Positions 53,780 through 62,577 of a stretch of DNA of 64,000 nucleotides are shown here, in pieces. The position numbers and the translations under genes are program-made. Numbering within the stretch: the first letter of the stretch is position 1; each line of letters begins with the position of its first letter. Origin of the DNA: Burkholderia pseudomultivorans (GTDB lineage Bacteria > Pseudomonadota > Gammaproteobacteria > Burkholderiales > Burkholderiaceae); assembly GCF_001718415.1 (NCBI RefSeq), contig NZ_CP013378.1, positions 1,364,001-1,428,000 on the forward strand, read 5' to 3'. The notes beneath the pieces were generated by a model, which did no database searches, was not told the origin of the DNA, and saw only the letters and a list, made by a program, of their open reading frames with translations.

Positions 53780-56140
53780 GTGCTCAATCGTCTGGTCAGC
53801 CGCCTGGAAAGGCTCTTTTTCGGTCATCGCGCGATCGTGCTCGCGGCGATCGCCCTGTTTACCGTCGCGATGGCCGTGTTCGCGGTACAGCTGCGCATGG
53901 ACGCCGGCTTCGAAAAGCAGATGCCGATCGGACACGAGTACATCCGCACGTTCCAGCAGTATCGCAACGACCTGCTCGGCGCGAACCGGGTCACCGTGGT
54001 CGTGCGGGCCAAACGCGGGTCGATCTGGACGAAGCAAGGGCTGACGCGGCTGTACGACGTCACGCAGGCCGTCACGTATCTGCCGAACGTCGACCGCATC
54101 GGCGTGCGTTCGCTGTGGACGCCGAACGCGTTCGTCAACGAAGTGACCGACGAAGGCTTTCGCGCGGAGCCGATCATTCCCGGCATGGTCACGCCCGACC
54201 AGCTGACGCCGGGCGTCGTCGCCGCCGTGCGCCGCGCGACCACGCTCGGCGGCTACGTCGGCACGCTCGTGTCGCACAACGAAGACAGCGCGATGATCAC
54301 GGCGGAGCTGAACGAGCGCGACAGCGCCGGCAAGGTGCTCGACTACGTCGCGTTCAACCATCTGCTCGAACAGAAGGTGCGCAAGCCGTTCGAGGATGCC
54401 GGCTACGAGATCCAGATCATCGGCTTCGCGAAGCAGATCGGCGACATCGCCGACGGCGCGACGGCCGTGCTCGGCTTCTGCGCGGTCGCGCTGCTGCTGA
54501 CCACGCTCGCGGTGTACTGGTACTGCCATTCGGTGCGCTTCACCGTGCTGCTGATCGCGTGTTCGCTGACGTCGCTCGTGTGGCAGTTCGGCACGCTGAA
54601 GCTGCTCGGCTTCGGCCTCGATCCGCTTGCGGTGCTGGTGCCGTTCCTCGTATTCGCGATTGGCGTGTCGCACGGCGTGCAGCAGGTGAACTTCATCGTG
54701 CGCGAGATCGCGCACGGGCAGAGTTCGTTCGATGCGGCGCGCCACAGCTTCAACGGCTTGCTGATCCCCGGCGTGCTCGCGCTGGTCACCGCGTTCGTGT
54801 CGTTCGTCACGCTGCTGCTGATTCCGATCCCGATGGTGCGCGAGCTCGCGATCACGGCGTCGCTCGGCGTCGCATACAAGATCGTCACGAACCTGATCCT
54901 GTTGCCGGTCGCGGCCTCCTGCTTCAACTTCACGAAGGCCTATGCGGACAACGCGCTGAAGCGCGCGCAGCAGCGCGCGAAGCCGCTGCGCGCGCTGGCG
55001 CGGGTGGCCGAGCCGCGGTACGCGGGCCTGACCGTCGCGCTGACCGTCGCGATCTTCGCGCTCGCCGCATGGCAGAGCCGCGATCGCGTGATCGGCACGC
55101 TGCAGCCGGGCGCGCCGGAGCTGCGCGCCGACGCACGCTTCAACCGCGACGCGACGTCGATCGCCGGCCACTACGACATGGGCCTCGACTGGCTGACGGC
55201 CGCGATCGAATCGAGCGGCAAGGCATGCGACAACCCGGCGGTCGGCCTCTACGAGGACGACTTCTCGGCCGCGATGCGCACCGAGCCGGGCGTGGTGTCG
55301 GTGCAGTCGTACTCGGCGATGCTGCGCACCTACAACCAGGGCTACAACGAGGACTACCCGAAGATGAACGTCGTGCCGATCGATGCGGAGAACTACGGCG
55401 CGGTGTCGGTCGATGTGTCGCGCGTGAAAGGCTTCATGAGCCGCGACTGCGGGATGACGGCCGTGCACCTGTTCCTGACCGACCACAAGGCGACGACGAT
55501 CAACCGGATCCTCGACGACGTGAAGCAGTACCGCGCGACGCATTCGTTCCCGGGCATCACGATCCGGCTCGCGGCCGGCAACGCGGGCGTGCTGGCTGCC
55601 ACGAACGACGAAGTCGCGAAGAGCGAGCTGCCGATGATGCTCTACGTGTACGCGGCGATCCTGATCCTCGTGTTTCTCGCCTATCGCGACTGGCGCGCGA
55701 TGCTCGCCTGCTGCGTGCCGCTGTCGGTCGCGACCTTCATCGGCTACTGGTTCATGAAGGAACTGCAGATCGGGCTGACCGTCGCAACGTTGCCGGTTAT
55801 GGTGCTCGCCGTCGGCATCGGCGTCGACTACGCGTTCTACATCTACAACCGGCTGCAGGTGCATCTCGCGGGCGGGCAGGACATCGTGGAGGCCGTCCGG
55901 CACGCCATGCTCGAAGTGGGCGTCGCGACGATCTTCACGGCGATCACGCTGGCGATCGGCGTCGCAACGTGGAGTTTCTCCGCGCTCAAGTTCCAGGCCG
56001 ACATGGGCAAGCTGCTCGCGTTCATGTTCGTCGTGAACCTCGTGATGGCGATGACCGCGTTGCCCGCGCTCGCGTCGCTGCTCGAACGCTGGTTCCCGCG
56101 TCGCAAGCCCGCGCGCGCACCAGGCCTGTTCAGTCACTGA
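53780..56140 (+). CDS. MMPL/RND-superfamily transporter
   Basis: 786 residues from the GTG at 53780 (AAGGGG upstream); an ATG at 53717, coupled to the previous stop, would add 21 residues. Twelve membrane helices in two halves with a large periplasmic loop after helices 1 and 7; the second half has the motif VLAVGIGVDYAFYIYNRLQV, with the conserved Asp of RND/MMPL permeases. It moves lipophilic compounds. Together with DUF1302, DUF1329 and YCF48 it forms the well-known four-gene transport set. Confidence 0.93.
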   Translation: MLNRLVSRLERLFFGHRAIVLAAIALFTVAMAVFAVQLRMDAGFEKQMPIGHEYIRTFQQYRNDLLGANRVTVVVRAKRGSIWTKQGLTRLYDVTQAVTYLPNVDRIGVRSLWTPNAFVNEVTDEGFRAEPIIPGMVTPDQLTPGVVAAVRRATTLGGYVGTLVSHNEDSAMITAELNERDSAGKVLDYVAFNHLLEQKVRKPFEDAGYEIQIIGFAKQIGDIADGATAVLGFCAVALLLTTLAVYWYCHSVRFTVLLIACSLTSLVWQFGTLKLLGFGLDPLAVLVPFLVFAIGVSHGVQQVNFIVREIAHGQSSFDAARHSFNGLLIPGVLALVTAFVSFVTLLLIPIPMVRELAITASLGVAYKIVTNLILLPVAASCFNFTKAYADNALKRAQQRAKPLRALARVAEPRYAGLTVALTVAIFALAAWQSRDRVIGTLQPGAPELRADARFNRDATSIAGHYDMGLDWLTAAIESSGKACDNPAVGLYEDDFSAAMRTEPGVVSVQSYSAMLRTYNQGYNEDYPKMNVVPIDAENYGAVSVDVSRVKGFMSRDCGMTAVHLFLTDHKATTINRILDDVKQYRATHSFPGITIRLAAGNAGVLAATNDEVAKSELPMMLYVYAAILILVFLAYRDWRAMLACCVPLSVATFIGYWFMKELQIGLTVATLPVMVLAVGIGVDYAFYIYNRLQVHLAGGQDIVEAVRHAMLEVGVATIFTAITLAIGVATWSFSALKFQADMGKLLAFMFVVNLVMAMTALPALASLLERWFPRRKPARAPGLFSH

Positions 56141-56171
56141 CGCGCACGAACATTCCGACGGAGATTCAGCC

Positions 56172-56441
56172 ATGGTCAAGACGCTCGCTGTCTGCGCCGT
56201 ACTCGGCATCGCGGCGATTGCCGTTCCGCGATTTTCCGCATCGGTCGCGGGCCGGCCTGCGCCGGCTCGGGCATTCGCGACCGATGCCGGACGCGTCGTC
56301 GTGCATCACGCCACGGCCGCCGAACCGGAACGTGCCCCGTTGCCGAACGACGGCAGCGCGGAGCGGCAGGCTGCCGACACGCCGCCCATCGTGGTGCTCG
56401 GCGTAGCGCATGCCGGCTGGTCGGATCTGTTCAATCACTGA
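56172..56441 (+). CDS. Small exported protein, unknown
   Basis: 89 residues, start with CGGAGA. Probable signal peptide (MVKTLAVCAVLGIAAIAVPR) then a Pro/Ala/Glu-rich tail ending VLGVAHAGWSDLFNH. No family recognised. It sits between the transporter and the YCF48 gene, 31 bp from each, and is probably an accessory of the transport set. Confidence 0.65.
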   Translation: MVKTLAVCAVLGIAAIAVPRFSASVAGRPAPARAFATDAGRVVVHHATAAEPERAPLPNDGSAERQAADTPPIVVLGVAHAGWSDLFNH

Positions 56442-56471
56442 CGTCCGCATACACCACCACAGGGACTCACC

Positions 56472-57440
56472 ATGATCAAGATGCTCGTTGCCTGTACCGC
56501 GCTCTGCGCTGCCGCGGCGGCGTTCGCGCAACCACCGGAAGGTACCGTCGCGGCCTGGGCCGCGAAGCCCGCCCATGCATGGGCCGTGCCGACGCACATG
56601 ATGCTGACGGACGCGACGCGCGCCGGTGCGCGGATCGTCGCGGTCGGCGAGCACGGCATCGTGCTGCTGTCGGACGACGACGGCAACACCTGGCGCCAGG
56701 CGCGGCGCGTGCCGGTGTCGGCGACGCTGTCGGCCGTGTCGTTCGTCGACGCGAAGCGCGGCTGGGCCGTCGGCCAGTGGGGCGCGATTCTCGCGACCGA
56801 CGACGGCGGCGATACGTGGGTCACGCAACGGCTCGATACGTCGGTCGACCAGCCGCTGTTCTCCGTGCTGTTCACGAGCGCGCAGGACGGCATCGCCGTC
56901 GGACTGTGGTCGCTGATGCTGCAGACCCACGACGGCGGCCGGACCTGGACGCGTACGACGCTGCCGAAGCCGCCCGGCGGCGGCAAGGCCGACCGCAACC
57001 TCTACCACGTGTTCGCCGATGCCGCGCATGCGCTCTACATCGTGTCGGAACAGGGGATGGTGCTCAAGTCCGTCGATGCCGGCGCGAACTGGTCCTATCT
57101 GCCGACCGGCGGCAAAGGCACGTTGTGGTCCGGGGTTGCGATGCCCGACGGCCGGCTCGTGGTCGGCGGCCTGCTCGGCAGCCTGTTCGAGAGCCGCGAC
57201 GGCGGTGCGACGTGGGCCGCCCTGAACACGGGCACGCGCAGCTCGATCACCGATCTCGTCGCGACCGGCGGCGGGCTGGTCGGCGTCGGGCTCGACGGGC
57301 TGACACTCGCGCAGCGCGTTGCCGGCGGTCCGGTCGAGGTGGCGCAGCGCGAGGATCGCGCGACGCTGACCGCCGCACTGATCGACGCGCGCGGCAAGCC
57401 GATCCTGTTTTCGCAGGATGGCGTGCTGGCTGCACGATGA
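56472..57440 (+). CDS. YCF48-like (BNR repeat) periplasmic protein
   Basis: 322 residues. Signal peptide ends AAAAFAQPP. A seven-bladed propeller-like series of repeats, each with D-G-G/D-x-T-W, is visible: SDDDGNTWRQ, TDDGGDTWVT, THDGGRTWTR, SRDGGATWAA, with hallmarks RGWAVGQWG. This is the HCF136/YCF48 family, an assembly scaffold in photosystems. In Proteobacteria it accompanies DUF1302/DUF1329/MMPL sets, probably as a periplasmic assembly factor. Confidence 0.92.
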   Translation: MIKMLVACTALCAAAAAFAQPPEGTVAAWAAKPAHAWAVPTHMMLTDATRAGARIVAVGEHGIVLLSDDDGNTWRQARRVPVSATLSAVSFVDAKRGWAVGQWGAILATDDGGDTWVTQRLDTSVDQPLFSVLFTSAQDGIAVGLWSLMLQTHDGGRTWTRTTLPKPPGGGKADRNLYHVFADAAHALYIVSEQGMVLKSVDAGANWSYLPTGGKGTLWSGVAMPDGRLVVGGLLGSLFESRDGGATWAALNTGTRSSITDLVATGGGLVGVGLDGLTLAQRVAGGPVEVAQREDRATLTAALIDARGKPILFSQDGVLAAR

Positions 57441-57485
57441 AATGAATCTGCGACTGAAAGAGCAACGAAAGATGGAGCGTTCGAC

Positions 57486-58964
57486 ATGAACAGCAAGCAC
57501 CGGCCGGATCCGCAGGCCAGGCGCCAGATATTGCGTGTCGCGGCGGCGGGCGCCGCATCGCTCGCGGCCGCAGAGATCCCGTTCGCGCAAGGTGCGACCG
57601 CTGCCGCAGCCGCGGGCGGCGTGCTCGACGTCGTGATCGTCGGCGCCGGGCTCGCGGGGCTCACCGCCGCACGCGACCTGACGCGCGCCGGCTGCGACGC
57701 GTTCGTCGTCGTCGAGGCGCGCGACCGCGTCGGCGGGCGTACCTACAACCACGACCTCGGGCACGGTGTCGTCTCGGAAGCCGGCGGCCAGTGGATCGGC
57801 CCCGGTCAGACGGCGATTGCCGACCTGGCGAGGGAACTCGGTGTCGACACGTTCCCCACCTTCTACGAAGGCAGGACGGTCGTGCTCGCCGGCGACACGC
57901 GTGTCGCGCAGGATTTCCACGGCGGCTCCGGCGGCGACGACGCGATCGGCGCGAAGCTCGGCGCGCTCGCGCGCGGCGTGCCGTCGCGCGAGCCGTGGAC
58001 TGCGCAGCACGCGGCCGAACTCGACAAGCTGACTTACGGCGACTGGCTGCTGCGACAGGGCGTGACCTACGAAGATGGCTACTTCCTCGGCCTTGCGGCG
58101 AAGCTGTCGCTCGGCGGCGCACCGGCGCAGCTCGGGCTGCTGCACTACCTGTCGATGATCAACAGTGCGGACTGCGACTACGCGAAGCTCGAGTCGACCA
58201 AGGGCGGTGCACAGGAAACGCGCTTCGTCGGCGGTTCGCAGGTGTTGAGCCTGCGCATGGCGAGCGAGCTCGGCACGAAGGTGCGCCTGTCCTGCCCGGT
58301 GCGCAGGATCTCGGGCTGGAATCGCGACGTCGTCGACGTGCAGACCGATCGCGGCGTGTTCCGCGCACGACGCGTGATTGTCGCGCTCAACCCGGCGCTC
58401 TGCGAGCAGATCGTGTTCGATCCGCCGCTGCCGGCCGGCCGCGCGCAACTGCAGCGCAACTGGCCCGCGAATGCGCCGATGCGCAAGACGGTGCATGTCT
58501 ATGACCGGCCGTTCTGGCGCGACGACGGCTATAACGGCCAGATCTTCGAGGTGGGCGGTCCGGTCTTCATGGCGTACGACAATTCGCCGCCGGACGGTTC
58601 GGTCGGCGTGCTCGCCGCGTTCGTCGCACCGGGCGCGCTGCCCGCGGAGCCGAAGGCTGCCGAACGGGCGCTCTCGGCCGTGTTCGCACGCGCGCTCGGC
58701 GACAAGGCGCTGCATCCGACCCAGTTCCACGACTACGACTGGGGCCGCGTCGATCCCTGGACACTTCAGTGCATCCATCCGCTGCCACCCGGCTTCTGGA
58801 CGAAATGGGGCAAGTTCCTGCGTCCGGCGGCCGGCCGGTTGATCTGGTCGGGCACCGAGACGGCCGATCTGTGGGCCGGCGCGATGGACGGTGCGGTGCG
58901 TTCGGGGCATCGCGCGGCACTGCAGGCGCTCGGCAAGCTGGCCGGGCGCGGCGCGGAGGCCTGA
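57486..58964 (+). CDS. Tat-exported flavin monoamine oxidase family protein (copy 2)
   Basis: 492 residues, start with GATGGAG. Twin-arginine signal (ARRQILRVAAAGAASLAAAE, RR at 12-13). FAD motif GAGLAGL at 53-59, RDRVGGRTYNHD, and SGTETADLWAGAMDGAVRSG at the end. It is very similar along its whole length to the enzyme at 45172 (for example the shared GLLHYLSMINSADCDY-type stretch). It is the eighth gene of unit B and abuts the second dihaem cytochrome c. A periplasmic amine dehydrogenase with cytochrome c as acceptor is inferred. Confidence 0.88.
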   Translation: MNSKHRPDPQARRQILRVAAAGAASLAAAEIPFAQGATAAAAAGGVLDVVIVGAGLAGLTAARDLTRAGCDAFVVVEARDRVGGRTYNHDLGHGVVSEAGGQWIGPGQTAIADLARELGVDTFPTFYEGRTVVLAGDTRVAQDFHGGSGGDDAIGAKLGALARGVPSREPWTAQHAAELDKLTYGDWLLRQGVTYEDGYFLGLAAKLSLGGAPAQLGLLHYLSMINSADCDYAKLESTKGGAQETRFVGGSQVLSLRMASELGTKVRLSCPVRRISGWNRDVVDVQTDRGVFRARRVIVALNPALCEQIVFDPPLPAGRAQLQRNWPANAPMRKTVHVYDRPFWRDDGYNGQIFEVGGPVFMAYDNSPPDGSVGVLAAFVAPGALPAEPKAAERALSAVFARALGDKALHPTQFHDYDWGRVDPWTLQCIHPLPPGFWTKWGKFLRPAAGRLIWSGTETADLWAGAMDGAVRSGHRAALQALGKLAGRGAEA

Positions 58965-59654
58965 ATGAAACGAACCTGGGTGATCGGCGCGGTGGTGGTG
59001 ATCGCGGGCGTCGCGACGGCCGGCACGATGTACGGTCCCGATCTGCTCGACGGCATGCGCTATCAGAAGGCGATGGCCGCGATCGGCGACGCGGACAGAA
59101 CCAATGGCGGCGCGTGGCCGCAACCGCAGGAGACCTGCGCGTTCTGCCATGGCCCTCGCGGGCAGTCGCGCAACGCGTGGTATCCGTCGCTGTCGGGGCA
59201 GCCCGCAAGCTATATCGCCGCGCAGCTGCGCGCGTTCGCGAACGACACGCGCCCCAATGCGTACATGGGGCCGCTCGCGCGCGAACTCGACGACGCGAAG
59301 ATCGACGCACTGGCGACCTATTTCGCGCGGCAGGCGCCCGCACGCAACGAGGCGGTGCCGGCGGACGAGGCGCTTGCCAGGCGCGGGATGGCGCTGGTCG
59401 CCGCGCGAAGTTGCCAGGCCTGCCACGGTGCGACATTGGAGGGCAAGGATCACGTGCCTCGCCTCGCGGGTCAGGGTCAGCTTTACCTGGAGACCCAGCT
59501 GGCGGCATTCGGCTCGGGCCGGCGCCACGATCCGACCGGCGCGATGAACGGCGTGGTCGCGACGCTGTCGGGCGACGACCGGCGCGCGATTGCGCACTAT
59601 CTGGCCGCCCTGTCGCCGGACGGCGCGGGCGGCACAGGCGGCTCGTCCCGATGA
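58965..59654 (+). CDS. Membrane-anchored dihaem cytochrome c (copy 2)
   Basis: 229 residues, its ATG directly following the flavin oxidase stop codon. N-terminal anchor (TWVIGAVVVIAGVATAGTMY), then CAFCH (58-62) and CQACH, with the same spacing and SLSGQPASYIAAQLRAFAND features as the copy at 46667. The pair oxidase plus cytochrome is therefore duplicated as a cassette. Last gene of unit B. Confidence 0.92.
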   Translation: MKRTWVIGAVVVIAGVATAGTMYGPDLLDGMRYQKAMAAIGDADRTNGGAWPQPQETCAFCHGPRGQSRNAWYPSLSGQPASYIAAQLRAFANDTRPNAYMGPLARELDDAKIDALATYFARQAPARNEAVPADEALARRGMALVAARSCQACHGATLEGKDHVPRLAGQGQLYLETQLAAFGSGRRHDPTGAMNGVVATLSGDDRRAIAHYLAALSPDGAGGTGGSSR

Positions 59655-59672
59655 TGCGGACGGCATGTCGGG

Positions 59673-59743
59673 GCCGGGAATACCCTGCCTTTTTCTTTGC
59701 TCACTACTTTGTCATAGTGACCTAAGATTGGTAACGTGTTCTA
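59673..59743 (+). promoter_or_regulatory. Conserved cluster element, copy C
   Basis: GGGAATACCC (59676-59685), CTTTTT at 59689, GACCTA at 59719 and TGTTCTA at 59737, with a TATAA just after. It lies 83 bp before unit C and shares offsets with copies A and B. Confidence 0.8.
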
Positions 59744-59825
59744 TAAAGAGTACGCGAGTGTGAAGCAGCAGTAGTGGCCGGCCGGCCGAACCGATTTTCG
59801 ACAACTTACGTTTCAGGAGACAAGC

Positions 59826-60956
59826 ATGGCCAAGCATCCCGTCGTCGTTTATGGCGCAAGCGGTTACACCGGCATGTTGATCATGGACTGGCTGATCGAC
59901 CAGAACATCCCGTTCACGGCGGTCGCGCGCAACGCGGGCCGCGCGAAGGAAATGATGGCGCAGCGCGTCGTGCGCCTCGAATCCGCGCAATACGAACTCA
60001 TCGAAGCCGAGCACGACGTCGATGCACTCGTGAACGCGTTTCGCGGCGCGAAGGTGGTCTGCAACACCGTCGGGCCGTTCTCGAGCTTCGGGCTCGTCGG
60101 CGTCGAGGCCGCGTTGAAGGCCGGCTGCCACCATCTCGATACGACCGGCGAGCAGTCGTACATCCGGCAGGTGCGCGACCAGTTCGGCGAGTTGTATCGC
60201 CAGGCCGGGTTGCTGGTGTCGTCGTCGAATGCGTACATGTACACGTTCGCCGAGATCGCCGCGGAACTCGCGCTCGAAACGCCGGGCATCGACGCGCTGG
60301 AGACGGCCACGCTGACCCGCGGGCCACGCGGTGCGGCCGGCGTGAGCATCGGTTCGACCGCGACAATCTTCGACGGTGCGCGCCACGAGTCCTGCTACCT
60401 GTGGGAGAAGGCGCTCGTGCCGCACGCGCCGGACGCGTCGTTCACGGTCGCGACGCCCGAACTCATGCAGCCGGTGTTCTGCCTGCCGTGGGGCGGCACC
60501 TCGCTGCCCGTCTACTTCGAGCGCGATCCGCGCGTGCGCAGCTGCATCTCCTGCGTGGGCTTCTACGACAACAACGTGATGAAGCTCGTGCACCAGTTCG
60601 GGCAGAAGTGGGAGGCCGAATACAAGCACCTGCCGCGCGAGCAGCAGGACGAGGTGCTGAAGCAGGTCGTCGCGTCGACCACGCCGACGATGCCGCCGCG
60701 CGAGCGCACGACGATCCAGCGCAGCGTCGACTTCGCGATCGGCCGCGGCCAGCTCGCCTCGGTGCGCGCGACCGTGCATGGCATCACGCCGTACATCTCG
60801 ACCGGTGCGATCCATACGGCCGGCGTGCTCAAGTTGCTCGACGGCGATGTCGCGCGCACGGGCTTCGCATCGGGCTCGAAGGCGTTCGGCCATCGCTACC
60901 TGCTCGGCTTCCTCGAACAGCGCGGGCTCGCACGCGCGACCATCACGCAACTGTGA
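59826..60956 (+). CDS. Saccharopine-dehydrogenase-like NAD(P)-binding protein
   Basis: 376 residues, start with TCAGGAG. N-terminal Rossmann motif GASGYTG (10-16) and the segment CNTVGPFSSFGLVGVEAALK with HHLDTTGEQSY are typical of the saccharopine-dehydrogenase-like/trans-acting enoyl reductase group. No signal peptide. Members act in lipid or polyketide metabolism rather than lysine synthesis. As first gene of unit C it may reduce a pathway intermediate before CoA activation. Confidence 0.85.
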   Translation: MAKHPVVVYGASGYTGMLIMDWLIDQNIPFTAVARNAGRAKEMMAQRVVRLESAQYELIEAEHDVDALVNAFRGAKVVCNTVGPFSSFGLVGVEAALKAGCHHLDTTGEQSYIRQVRDQFGELYRQAGLLVSSSNAYMYTFAEIAAELALETPGIDALETATLTRGPRGAAGVSIGSTATIFDGARHESCYLWEKALVPHAPDASFTVATPELMQPVFCLPWGGTSLPVYFERDPRVRSCISCVGFYDNNVMKLVHQFGQKWEAEYKHLPREQQDEVLKQVVASTTPTMPPRERTTIQRSVDFAIGRGQLASVRATVHGITPYISTGAIHTAGVLKLLDGDVARTGFASGSKAFGHRYLLGFLEQRGLARATITQL

Positions 60957-60998
60957 CGGCGACCGCGGTGCCGAACCCCATTCAACGGAACACCTGAC

Positions 60999-62552
60999 AT
61001 GGCCATTATCGATTTCTACGACCGCGGGTGGCGCATCAATCCCGACGGCATCGCATACATCCAGGACGAGCGCAGCTACACGTTTCAGGAAATCGGCGAG
61101 CTGTCGTGCCGCATCGCGAACGGACTGCTCGCCGCCGGCTTCGCAAAGGAAGCGAAGGCGGCGGTGTGGGCGGACAACGACGTAACCGGGTGGTGCTGCG
61201 CGCTCGGCATGTGGCGAGCAGGGCTCGCGTATATCCCGGTCAACGGGCGCAATGCGCCGGCCGAGAACCAGTACGCGCTCGACGCGTTCGACTGCGAGGT
61301 GCTGTTCTTCCATCACGCGTTCGCGGCTGCGATCGATGCGCTGCGGTCGAGCCTGCCGAAGGTGCGGCTGTGGGTCTGCATCGACGCCGACCTGCCGTGG
61401 GCGCCATCGCTGGCGACGTGGAGCGAAGGGCAGCCGGCCACGCCGCCGGTCGTCGACTATGCGATGGACGATGTCGTCACGCTGTCGGCCACCGGCGGCA
61501 CGACCGGCTTGCCGAAGGGCGTGATGAACACGCACCGCTCGTTCCAGACGTATTTCGCGAACTTCATGATCGCGATGTCGTACGGCAACGCGCGGCCGGT
61601 GAATCTCGCCGCGGCACCGATGACGCATACCGCCGGCATGATGTCGCTGCCGTGCACCGCGCGCGGCGGCACGGTCGTCGTGCTGCCGAAACCCGACCCG
61701 GCGCTGCTGCTCGGCGCGATCGTCAAGCATCGCGTGACCGAGTTCTTCCTGCCGCCGACCGTGATCTATCGGCTGCTCGACATCCCCGGCATCGAGACAG
61801 TCGACTTCTCGTCGCTGCGCTACTTCCTGTACGGCGCCGCGCCGATGTCGGTCGAGAAGCTCAAGCGCGCGATCGCCGTATTCGGCCCGGTGATGACGGG
61901 CGGCTACGGCCAGACCGAAGCGCCCGCATCGATCTCGTACCTGACGCCGGCCGAGCATTTCGTCGACGGTGCGCTGGCGCCGGACGAACGGCTGGCATCG
62001 GTCGGCCGCCCGAATCCGCTGGTGCGCGTCGAGATCGTCGGCGAGCGCGGCGAGGTGCTGAAACAGGGCGAGACCGGCGAGATCTGCGTGCGCGGCGACC
62101 TCGTGATGAAGGGCTATTACCGCGCGCCGGACAAGACGGCCGAGACGATCGTCGACGGCTGGCTGCATACCGGCGACATCGGCCACCTCGATCGCGACGG
62201 CTATCTGCACATCACCGACCGCAAGAAGGACATGATCATCAGCGGCGGCTTCAACGTCTATCCGAGCGAAGTCGAGCAGGTGATCTGGTCGCATCCGGCG
62301 GTGCAGGACTGTGCGGTGATCGGCGTGCCCGACGAGAAGTGGGGCGAGGCCGTGAAGGCCGTCGTCGAGCTCAATGCGGGCCAGCAGGTGAGCGCGGACG
62401 AACTGATCGCGCTGTGCAAGGCGCAGCTCGGCTCGGTGAAGGCGCCGAAGAGCGTGGACTTCATCGCCGCGCTGCCGCGCAGCACGGCGGGCAAGGTGCT
62501 GAAGAAGGACTTGCGCGAACGGTACTGGCGAGGCCAGGCGCGCAGGATCTGA
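60999..62552 (+). CDS. Acyl-CoA synthetase (AMP-binding, FadD-like)
   Basis: 517 residues. Phosphate loop LSATGGTTGLPKGVMN, the GGYGQTEAPASI motif, DGWLHTGDIGHLDRDGYLHI with adenylate Asp, hinge KDMIISGGFNVYPSEVE, and the catalytic lysine in STAGKVLKKDLRE. It forms an acyl-CoA from a carboxylate and ATP in the cytoplasm. 42 bp after the previous gene. Substrate unknown; medium or side-chain acids are plausible given the context. Confidence 0.93.
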   Translation: MAIIDFYDRGWRINPDGIAYIQDERSYTFQEIGELSCRIANGLLAAGFAKEAKAAVWADNDVTGWCCALGMWRAGLAYIPVNGRNAPAENQYALDAFDCEVLFFHHAFAAAIDALRSSLPKVRLWVCIDADLPWAPSLATWSEGQPATPPVVDYAMDDVVTLSATGGTTGLPKGVMNTHRSFQTYFANFMIAMSYGNARPVNLAAAPMTHTAGMMSLPCTARGGTVVVLPKPDPALLLGAIVKHRVTEFFLPPTVIYRLLDIPGIETVDFSSLRYFLYGAAPMSVEKLKRAIAVFGPVMTGGYGQTEAPASISYLTPAEHFVDGALAPDERLASVGRPNPLVRVEIVGERGEVLKQGETGEICVRGDLVMKGYYRAPDKTAETIVDGWLHTGDIGHLDRDGYLHITDRKKDMIISGGFNVYPSEVEQVIWSHPAVQDCAVIGVPDEKWGEAVKAVVELNAGQQVSADELIALCKAQLGSVKAPKSVDFIAALPRSTAGKVLKKDLRERYWRGQARRI

Positions 62553-62577
62553 ACGCGATCGACAGGGATTTCAGACG

